This document shows positions 16,491 to 22,965 of a DNA stretch of 64,000 bases, one piece after another. The DNA comes from Methanocaldococcus sp. (GTDB lineage Archaea; AGJL01; Methanococci; Methanococcales; Methanocaldococcaceae). How positions within the stretch are numbered: position 1 is the stretch's first letter; every line of letters starts with the position of its first letter. The translations under genes and the position numbers were made by a program. The stretch spans positions 1-64,000 of the forward strand of contig NZ_JACCLX010000033.1 in NCBI RefSeq assembly GCF_024490875.1, in the 5' to 3' direction. The notes beneath the pieces are model-generated. The model made no database searches. It saw nothing but the letters and a program-made list of their open reading frames with translations, and was not told the DNA's origin.

Positions 16491-17423
16491 ATGCTGATAA
16501 TTCATCATTGGGACACTGATGGAATAACTTCAGCAGCTTTAACAGTTAAAGCCTTAAATTTGGAAGATTTTGTGAATGTCTCCCCTCCAATTGGAGAGTT
16601 TAGATTTGATAAGAGAATTGACAAGTATATTGAAAAATACAATAAAATATATGTCTTGGATTTAAATCTTCCACAAGAAGTAGAAAATATTACCAAGGAA
16701 ACAATATTTATTGATCATCATATACAAAAAAAGATTAAAAATCCTAATGTTAAACAGATAAATCCTGTTTTAGATGGAAAGGATTATCCCTCAGCATCTT
16801 TTGTAGTTTCTGAATATTTTTCCATTTGGAACTATTTATCTACACTAGGGGCTATAGGAGATATTGGGGAAAAAGCATTTAGTATTTCAAAAGTTAAAAA
16901 ACTTCTTGATATTGCTAATATAAATAAAAAAGAAGCATTAAAGTTGGTAAATTTAATCGATTCAAATTATATTGTAATGGAAAGAAACGAGGTTGAAAAT
17001 GCTGTGAAAGTTATTTTAAACTTAGAGCCAAAAGATCTTTTAGAGTATGAAAAATGGAACAAGAATCTTGAAAAAATCAATAATGCAATAGAAGAGGCAA
17101 TTTCAAATATGGAAATTAAAAATAGAATCGCATTTATTGAATTTAAAAGTAAATTCAACATTATTTCAAAAGTTGCAAGGAAAGTTGTTTGGAGAATGGG
17201 ATATGATGGAGCAGTAGTAGTAAATGAAGATTTTAATGGAAAGGCACAGATATATTTCAGAATTTCATCTAATTTAATAAATAAAATCAATATGACTGAA
17301 CTTATTCAAACATTAAAAAACAAAAATTACAATGTAGGAGGAAAAAAGGATGTTTTAGGATGTATTTGCGAAAAAGATGATATTAATGAAGTTTTAAAAA
17401 TTATAAATTCATATTTAAGGTGA
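16491..17423 (+). CDS. DHH-family phosphoesterase, candidate PAP phosphatase
   Basis: DHH/DHHA1 phosphoesterase of 310 residues. Motifs: HHWDTDGITSAA (Asp motif I, residues ~4-15), VLDLN, FIDHH (DHH motif), STLGAIGDIGE, then a C-terminal DHHA1 domain ending in GYDGAVVV and a GGKKDVLG version of the GGH motif. Relatives include NrnA-type nano-RNase/pAp phosphatases and RecJ-like exonucleases. Its place between sat and cysC argues for removing 3'-phosphoadenosine 5'-phosphate (PAP), the by-product of PAPS use; a DHH-type PAP phosphatase works with Sat and APS kinase in Methanothermococcus sulfate assimilation. Start ATG 16491 follows GGAGGAG. Confidence 0.85.
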   Translation: MLIIHHWDTDGITSAALTVKALNLEDFVNVSPPIGEFRFDKRIDKYIEKYNKIYVLDLNLPQEVENITKETIFIDHHIQKKIKNPNVKQINPVLDGKDYPSASFVVSEYFSIWNYLSTLGAIGDIGEKAFSISKVKKLLDIANINKKEALKLVNLIDSNYIVMERNEVENAVKVILNLEPKDLLEYEKWNKNLEKINNAIEEAISNMEIKNRIAFIEFKSKFNIISKVARKVVWRMGYDGAVVVNEDFNGKAQIYFRISSNLINKINMTELIQTLKNKNYNVGGKKDVLGCICEKDDINEVLKIINSYLR

Positions 17424-17427
17424 TATA

Positions 17428-18819
17428 ATGGAAAATGTTAAAAAAGTATTCGTTATTGGTTTGGATTCTGCACCTCCAGAACTTTTATTTGATAAGTTAT
17501 TAGATAAATTGCCAAACATAAAAAAACTTTTGGAAAAATCAATCTATGGGCCTATGAAAAGTTGTATCCCAGCAATTACAATCCCTGCCTGGATGGTAAT
17601 GGCTACTGGTAAAACTCCTGGGGAATTAGGACTTTATGGATTTAGACATAGAAAGAAAGGAACTTATAATGATATCTGGATTGCTCACAGTTTGATGGTT
17701 AAAGAAAAGGCAGTGTGGGATTATTTAGGAGAAGTTGGTAAAAAATCAATATTAGTTGGAGTTCCTCCAAGTTATCCTCCAAAGCCTATTAAAGGGCATT
17801 TAGTCTCTTGCTTTATAACCCCTGATGCATCAGTTGATTACACATATCCAAAATCTCTTAAAAGTGAGATAGAAAACCTCGTTGGAGAGTATATATTTGA
17901 TGTAGTTTTTAGAAAAGATAATAGAGATGAAGTAAAGGAATTACTTTGGGAGATGACAGAAAAAAGATTTGAAGTTATTAGATATTTAATTCAAGAAAAA
18001 GAATGGGACTATTTCCAATTTGTTGAAATTGGTTTGGATAGAGTTCATCATGCATTTTGGAAATATTTTGATGAAAATCATCATTTATATCCTGGAGATA
18101 ATAACCCATACAAAAATGTTATTCCAGATTATTACAAACTCCTTGATAAAGAGATTGGAAAAACTTTAAAACTTTTAGATTTGGATGAAACTGCTATTAT
18201 TATTGTATCCGACCATGGTATAAAGGCGATGAAAGGGGCATTTGTAATAAACCAATGGTTGATTGAGGAAGGTTTACTAAAAATTAAAAATCCAGAGATT
18301 TTAAAATCTGGAAAACAGTTGAGATTTGAGAATTTGGATATTGATTGGAATAAAACAATAGCATGGGCTTGGGGGGGTTATTACGCAAGAATCTTTCTCA
18401 ATGTTGAGGGAAGAGAACCAAATGGCATAATAAAAATGGAAGACTATCATAAAGTCAGAGAGGAAGTAGCAGAACTTATTAAGAGTATTAGGGGACCAAA
18501 TGGAGAAAAATGGGATACTAAAGTTTTTTATCCAGAAGATATTTATCCAATGACAAAAGGAGATAAACCAGATATGATGGTGTATTTAGATAATTTAAGT
18601 TGGAGATCTGCTGGAACATTAGGTTATGAAAGTCCATATCTTTTAGAGAATGATACAGGGCCTGATGATGCGGTTCATTCTGAGTATGGAGTATTTTCTA
18701 TTTATTTACCTGGAATGGATGAAAGTAAGCAAATTACCTCAACTATTTATGACTTTGCTCCTACAGTTTTAAAGATCTTTGGGATAGAAAAAAATCTAAG
18801 GGGGAGAAGTATACTATGA
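17428..18819 (+). CDS. Alkaline-phosphatase-superfamily enzyme (type I phosphodiesterase/nucleotide pyrophosphatase), copy 1
   Basis: 463-residue metal-dependent hydrolase or transferase. Seen: first metal Asp in VIGLDSAP (D13), likely nucleophile T51 in PAITIPAWMVMATGKTP, LDRVHHAFW, SDHGIKAMKG, and a last His in HSEYGVF. No signal peptide, so cytoplasmic. It overlaps cysC by ATGA and follows the DHH gene by 4 bases. A second copy lies at 27554-28966 inside the glycan cluster. Family members cut phosphodiesters, phosphomonoesters or sulfate esters; handling an activated sulfate or sugar compound is inference. Confidence 0.85.
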   Translation: MENVKKVFVIGLDSAPPELLFDKLLDKLPNIKKLLEKSIYGPMKSCIPAITIPAWMVMATGKTPGELGLYGFRHRKKGTYNDIWIAHSLMVKEKAVWDYLGEVGKKSILVGVPPSYPPKPIKGHLVSCFITPDASVDYTYPKSLKSEIENLVGEYIFDVVFRKDNRDEVKELLWEMTEKRFEVIRYLIQEKEWDYFQFVEIGLDRVHHAFWKYFDENHHLYPGDNNPYKNVIPDYYKLLDKEIGKTLKLLDLDETAIIIVSDHGIKAMKGAFVINQWLIEEGLLKIKNPEILKSGKQLRFENLDIDWNKTIAWAWGGYYARIFLNVEGREPNGIIKMEDYHKVREEVAELIKSIRGPNGEKWDTKVFYPEDIYPMTKGDKPDMMVYLDNLSWRSAGTLGYESPYLLENDTGPDDAVHSEYGVFSIYLPGMDESKQITSTIYDFAPTVLKIFGIEKNLRGRSIL

Positions 18820-19352
18820 AGGAAAAATCTGATGTAGGATTTACAATCTGGCTTACAGGTCCGAGTGGGGCGGGAAAAACCACATTAGCAAAGGCATTAA
18901 AGGAAAAACTCAAAGAAATGGGTCATAGAGTTGAGATTTTAGACGGAGATGAAATAAGAAATTCCTTATATCCAAATTTAGGGTTTAGTAAAGAGGCAAG
19001 AGAGATGCACAATAAAGTAGTTATTTACATGGCTAAATTGTTATCAAGAAATGGAGTAATTTCTATAGTCTCTTTAATTTCTCCTTACAAATCTGTTAGG
19101 GAATATGCAAGAAAAGAAATTGGGAGATTTATGGAAGTTTATGTATATGCTCCTTTAAATGTAAGAATTAAGAGAGATCCAAAGGGACTTTATGCTAAGG
19201 CATTGAAAGGAGAAATAAAAGGATTAACTGGCTATGATGGAGTTTATGAAGAGCCAGATAATCCAGAAGTTAAAGTTGATAGTTCCAAAATGAGTGTTGA
19301 TGAGGAAGTTGAAATAGTTATTAAAAAGGCTAAGGAATTAAACTATCTTTAA
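18816..19352 (+). CDS. cysC: Adenylylsulfate (APS) kinase
   Basis: Phosphorylates APS at the 3' position to give PAPS. The P-loop is GPSGAGKT at residues 15-22, followed by LDGDEIRNSLYPNLGFSKEAR, SLISPYKSVREYAR, VYVYAPLNVRIKRDPKGLYAKAL and LTGYDGVYEEPDNPEVKVD, all standard APS kinase blocks over 178 residues. The ATG overlaps the stop of the AP-superfamily gene (ATGA), so translation is coupled. With sat it forms the full route to PAPS. No PAPS reductase or recognisable sulfotransferase is in the window. Confidence 0.96.
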   Translation: MKEKSDVGFTIWLTGPSGAGKTTLAKALKEKLKEMGHRVEILDGDEIRNSLYPNLGFSKEAREMHNKVVIYMAKLLSRNGVISIVSLISPYKSVREYARKEIGRFMEVYVYAPLNVRIKRDPKGLYAKALKGEIKGLTGYDGVYEEPDNPEVKVDSSKMSVDEEVEIVIKKAKELNYL

Positions 19353-19371
19353 AATTTAAAAAGTGAGTTTT

Positions 19372-20121
19372 ATGTCATTATACTTTATATTTATTGGATT
19401 TGTTGTAGGATATCTTGTTGGTTTAACTGGAATTGGTGGGGGCATTTTAATGACCCCTTTATTAATATTTTTGGGAGTAGAACCAATAATAGCGGTTGGG
19501 ACTGATTTACTGTATGCTGCTATAACTAAGATTGTGGGAACTATTTTACATAATAAAAGAAGAAATATAAATTATAATATAGCAATAAAATTATTTTTAG
19601 GAAGTTTACCAGCCATAATAATTGGTTCTATAATTTTGAGATTGGTTAATAGATGTGAAATCAATTATTTTTTAACAATAATATTAGGTGTGATTTTAAT
19701 TATAACTTCTATTATAAATTTGAAAGGACGTTTTGTGAAAAAAATAGGTTTTAATTCTTCTATTTTGGTATTTATTGGATTTATAGTAGGCTTGATAGTA
19801 CAATTTACATCAGTTGGTAGCGGAGTTTTAATAACTCTTGCATTAACGAATTTCACAAAACTTTCTCCAAGATCAGTTGTAGGAACAAGTATTTTCTATG
19901 GTGTATTATTAACTTCGTTAAGTGCTTTGAGCCATATAAGTTTAGGAAATGTTGACTACAAATTAGCTTTATCACTAATTCTTGGAACCATTCCTGGAGT
20001 TTATGTTGGAACTCATATGAATTCTTATATTTCACAAGATAAACTTAGAAAATTTATAAATTTTTTAATATTATTTATGGGAATTTATATTTTAGGGGTT
20101 AATTTGTTAAAATATTTTTAA
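19372..20121 (+). CDS. TauE/SafE-family membrane permease
   Basis: 249-residue protein with about eight hydrophobic segments and the two family half-repeats: VGYLVGLTGIGGGILMTPLLI near the start and IVGLIVQFTSVGSGVLITLAL in the middle. TauE/SafE proteins move sulfite, sulfoacetate or other small sulfur and organic anions; placed last in a sat-cysC run, sulfate or sulfite transport is a fair inference. ATG 19372 is used; GTGAG at 19363 is its weak ribosome site. Its end overlaps the convergent flippase gene by 23 bases. Confidence 0.88.
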   Translation: MSLYFIFIGFVVGYLVGLTGIGGGILMTPLLIFLGVEPIIAVGTDLLYAAITKIVGTILHNKRRNINYNIAIKLFLGSLPAIIIGSIILRLVNRCEINYFLTIILGVILIITSIINLKGRFVKKIGFNSSILVFIGFIVGLIVQFTSVGSGVLITLALTNFTKLSPRSVVGTSIFYGVLLTSLSALSHISLGNVDYKLALSLILGTIPGVYVGTHMNSYISQDKLRKFINFLILFMGIYILGVNLLKYF

Positions 20122-21331
20122 TACTTTTTAAAAATGGGATTTGAACAATTATAGATAATATTGAGGTTATTAAAACGATATCTATTATTTGACTTATATT
20201 TTGATTAAAAAATGTGATTCCTACAATTTCGAATATTAATGTAATTGATAATAAATAAGATACTCTTGTAATTCCTAATGAGAGAAGATAGTTCATAATC
20301 AATCCTGATATTGCAAAGAAGAACATAGCCAATGCATATTTCGCTAAGTATGGAATTGCCTTTAAATATTTTGTTCCAAAGATAGTTTTTATAGTTAATT
20401 CAGGGAAGAATTTGAATAACAACAATATTGGTAACGTTAGGATAATTGTTAATATTAATGCCTTTATAAATAGATTGAAATGATTCAATCCTTTTTCTTT
20501 TAATTCTGATGCTTTTGGGAATAGAACTACTGCAATCCCCCCTGGAGCAAAAAGAATCATTTTTCCTAATACAGATACTGATGAATAAATTCCTGCTAAA
20601 AAATCTGTTAGGTAGTGTTTTGCTAAGATGGTATCTATTGAATAACTTGTTGTGTAAGTTAGTAAAGATAATAGAGTTAAAGTTGAGTATTTATAAAGAT
20701 CTGGAATTTTAAATGGTTCTGGTTTTATTTTTATTAAATCTTTAAGGAAGTAAAATGAGATTATAAAAACAACTATATTTGCAATTAAAAATGGTGCCAA
20801 TGCCCCGCTAACGCTAAATCCTAAATAAACCAATAAAATACCTAATATGAACTTCAAAAATGACCATAGTGTTTGAGTTAGCCCTAATGGAATAAATCTT
20901 TGAAGTCCTCTTAATATGCCTTGATTTGTTGGTAGTGCATAAGCAAATAATATAGATGAAAATAATATTAATGCTGGTAATTGAGATGGTAGATGTAAAT
21001 AGTTTGATAAAAGAGGAGTTATTATAAAAAATAAAATAGTTGTTATTACCCCAAATATAAAGGATTTTTTTAATGCATATCTCCAAAAGTAAGAGAGTTT
21101 ATTAAATTGATTTTTTGCCTTTAATTTGGATGTGTATTTTGTCATTGTAGTTTGGACTGTTGCTGATATAACACTAAAAATATAAAAAATATTTATTAAA
21201 GAAAATAAAATCCCATATTCCTCAGGAGTTAATAATCTCCCCATAAAAAGTTGATAGAGATAGTTAAAAAATGCTCCAGATAAAGTGAAAAATATCATTA
21301 TTATACTATGTTTTGCTAACTTTTGATCCAT
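20099..21331 (-). CDS. Wzx/AglR-type oligosaccharide flippase
   Basis: 410-residue polytopic protein of the MATE-like polysaccharide exporter group. Features: start HSIIMIFFTLSGAFFNYLYQLFMGRLLTPEEYGILFSL, the classic N-terminal block of O-antigen flippases (broken here into pieces for reading), then about 12 hydrophobic segments; LRGLQRFIPLGL and FSVSGALAPFLIANIV are typical. It would turn lipid-linked glycans to the outer face for transfer by an STT3 protein. ATG 21331 has an AAGGAGAT site. It converges on the permease gene and overlaps its last 23 bases. Confidence 0.88.
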   Translation of the reverse strand: MDQKLAKHSIIMIFFTLSGAFFNYLYQLFMGRLLTPEEYGILFSLINIFYIFSVISATVQTTMTKYTSKLKAKNQFNKLSYFWRYALKKSFIFGVITTILFFIITPLLSNYLHLPSQLPALILFSSILFAYALPTNQGILRGLQRFIPLGLTQTLWSFLKFILGILLVYLGFSVSGALAPFLIANIVVFIISFYFLKDLIKIKPEPFKIPDLYKYSTLTLLSLLTYTTSYSIDTILAKHYLTDFLAGIYSSVSVLGKMILFAPGGIAVVLFPKASELKEKGLNHFNLFIKALILTIILTLPILLLFKFFPELTIKTIFGTKYLKAIPYLAKYALAMFFFAISGLIMNYLLSLGITRVSYLLSITLIFEIVGITFFNQNISQIIDIVLITSILSIIVQIPFLKSIKNILTN

Positions 21332-21363
21332 AACTATCTCCTTTTATGATTAATTCGTAAGTC

Positions 21364-21387
21364 GTAGGCATAATTTCACCTTAATAA
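21364..21387 (-). repeat. 24-bp direct repeat, copy 1 (relic of the downstream pair's leader)
   Basis: Exactly identical to 22345-22368. On the minus strand it carries a ribosome site AAGGTGA, an ATG and the codons for Met-Pro-Thr; after that the two copies diverge. The copy here opens a 21-codon frame that runs into the flippase start. Confidence 0.8.
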
Positions 21388-21480
21388 AGATAATAAATTA
21401 AATTCCTCCTCAATAGATTTTTTAAGATATAGATATTGAGAGTTCTTAGTTATTAAATACTCTTCTATTTCACCAAAATT
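21388..21480 (-). pseudogene. In-frame relic after the HEPN-like stop codon
   Basis: Directly after the TAA of the 166-residue gene the same minus-strand frame stays open for 33 codons (NFGEIEEYLITKNSQYLYL, then KKSIEEEFNLLSLLR) and ends in TGA within repeat copy 1. It has no ATG of its own. The amphipathic composition looks coding, so this is probably a remnant of a neighbouring gene, or a tail lost by a stop mutation. Confidence 0.4.
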
Positions 21481-21981
21481 TTAAACTCTTGGGAAGTATT
21501 TATATTTATTACCTTCTTTTTCTCCAATCTTCTTTAAATGTTTTAAAATATTTTCAAAGCCAACTACTCCATCGTATTCTAAATTGTTAAGAGCTTCAAA
21601 GATTTTGTAGGATAGTCTCTTTGCAATTCTAACTTTATTATATTTAACTGACATATCTGTGTTGTAATCTGCCAATTTTCTAATATTATGTAAATTATAT
21701 AAATCCCAAGAAATATTTTTTAAGGTATTTGAATTAAGAATATTTCCAAGTTTTGATAAATAAACTCTAACCAAAAGATGAGCTTTTCCTGTTTTAAAAT
21801 AATCATGGATTTCTTCTCTTTCATCAATTTTTAAAATTATATCTCTTATTTTTAAAAAGGTGTAGTAGTAATATCTTCCTATCGTAGTTCTATATCTTCC
21901 TTCGTATGGAAGAGTTTCAAAATTTGGAAGTTTGTCAGCTATTTCTTTAAACTCTTCAACATTAAATGTCAATCTTATCAC
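21481..21981 (-). CDS. HEPN-like protein, candidate toxin of a two-gene module
   Basis: 166-residue helical protein. The block GRYYYYTFLKIRDIILKID, a later REEIHDYF, and near the C-terminus LYNLHNIRKLADYNTDM and IAKRLSYKIFEAL resemble HEPN-domain proteins, which are often RNA-cleaving toxins or nucleotidyltransferase partners. The classic RX4-6H motif is not exact, so activity is uncertain. Its ATG overlaps the stop of the upstream 124-residue gene (ATGA), the usual toxin-antitoxin order. It lies in the accessory island among decayed sequences. Confidence 0.6.
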   Translation of the reverse strand: MIRLTFNVEEFKEIADKLPNFETLPYEGRYRTTIGRYYYYTFLKIRDIILKIDEREEIHDYFKTGKAHLLVRVYLSKLGNILNSNTLKNISWDLYNLHNIRKLADYNTDMSVKYNKVRIAKRLSYKIFEALNNLEYDGVVGFENILKHLKKIGEKEGNKYKYFPRV

Positions 21982-22352
21982 CTGTAATCAGCAATGATAG
22001 CATTGTAATCTACTAAGCTTTTAAATTTTTTTATTGCGTTTTTTCTAACATCCCACACAGCGGTTAATAAGGTGTCTTCATTGATTGACTCATCGGCTAA
22101 GATTTTAATAATGTTTATATCTTCATCTAAATCATAATCCAATAGAATATCAAATTTTAAATCTTTGTAGTATCTTTTTAAATATCTATCAACATATTCA
22201 GCAATTTCATAGGCAGTGTCTTTATTTTTTGAATATTTTTCAAATAATTTAGTTTTTTTAAATTTCTTTTTTAGTGCCTCTCTTTTTAAAATCTCTATTG
22301 CCTCTTTTTTAGTCAATGATTGGGGAAGTTCTATTGTTATCTTTGTAGGCAT
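21978..22352 (-). CDS. Small protein paired with the HEPN-like gene, candidate antitoxin
   Basis: 124 residues. It begins with an MPTKITIELPQSL strand like that of RHH/AbrB-type antitoxins, then a Lys-rich helical part, then KFDILLDYDLDEDINII, an acidic strand-loop. I do not recognise the family. The start is backed by AAGGTGA upstream, and it overlaps the HEPN-like gene by 4 bases. The leader and first three codons are duplicated exactly at 21364-21387. Assignment as antitoxin is from gene order and size only. Confidence 0.55.
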   Translation of the reverse strand: MPTKITIELPQSLTKKEAIEILKREALKKKFKKTKLFEKYSKNKDTAYEIAEYVDRYLKRYYKDLKFDILLDYDLDEDINIIKILADESINEDTLLTAVWDVRKNAIKKFKSLVDYNAIIADYR

Positions 22353-22368
22353 AATTTCACCTTAATAA
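22345..22368 (-). repeat. 24-bp direct repeat, copy 2 (intact leader of the 124-aa gene)
   Basis: Identical to 21364-21387; contains the ribosome site and first three codons of the 124-residue gene. Confidence 0.8.
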
Positions 22369-22390
22369 GAATTTTATAGAATTTTTCGGG

Positions 22391-22858
22391 TTATTTTCTA
22401 ATTTTTATTTTTGATATTATATTATTTAGTTTTTTATTTAAATTGATTGCCCATTTATCTCCTTTTTCTCTTCTCCAATCGTAGATTAAGTAGAAGATAC
22501 AGCAAATAAATGTTATTCCAGAGATTGCTAAACCAATATCAAACCAATCCTGTGGTTTGTATCTGATAATTATTTTTAGATTTCCTGTTTCATTTATGTA
22601 GAAGCCGTTTATTACTCCATATAATGGAACTGGGGAAACTTTCTCTACCAATTTTCCATCTTTATATACTCTTGCCTCCCATAGTGGATCATAACTTTCA
22701 GCAAATGACAGCATGAAAGGTTTTGTTGCATTTACTTGAACTTCCCATAAGGTTGGATTGATTTTTTTGTATGAAATTATCTTTGCTGGTTTTTCTTTAA
22801 CTTTAAAGAGTTGTTCTATAGTTTCGTTGTTTTTGGTTGAATATAGCCAGATGACATC
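22391..22858 (-). pseudogene. C-terminal remnant of a GT-C-like membrane protein
   Basis: An open minus-strand frame of 155 codons starts right after a TGA at 22859-22861 and reads DVIWLYSTKNNETIEQLF, then ...FMLSFAESYDPLWEARVYKDG..., ending with a membrane helix (IGLAISGITFICCIFYLIY) and a basic tail. Its layout, beta-sandwich then RYKPQDWFDIG then one helix, mirrors the C-terminus of the intact 942-residue neighbour (FYPQDTWNIIY then helix). The N-terminal part is missing, and the internal ATG at 22714 lacks a good site. It is most simply the tail of a truncated homologue. Confidence 0.65.
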
Positions 22859-22965
22859 TCATTTTAAGTAATTGGAAGGTGAGATAGTTAAATATATATG
22901 TGAAATTCAAGGAATTTGTGTTTAGTTCATGTGTTTTTGTAATTATTCTTTGTTGCATTTTAAAG

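Noticed and set aside
21330-21370. Short leader frame (21 codons) running into the flippase start as a regulatory leader peptide
   Set aside because: Better explained as the duplicated start of the 124-residue gene; no attenuator-like codons or hairpins seen.
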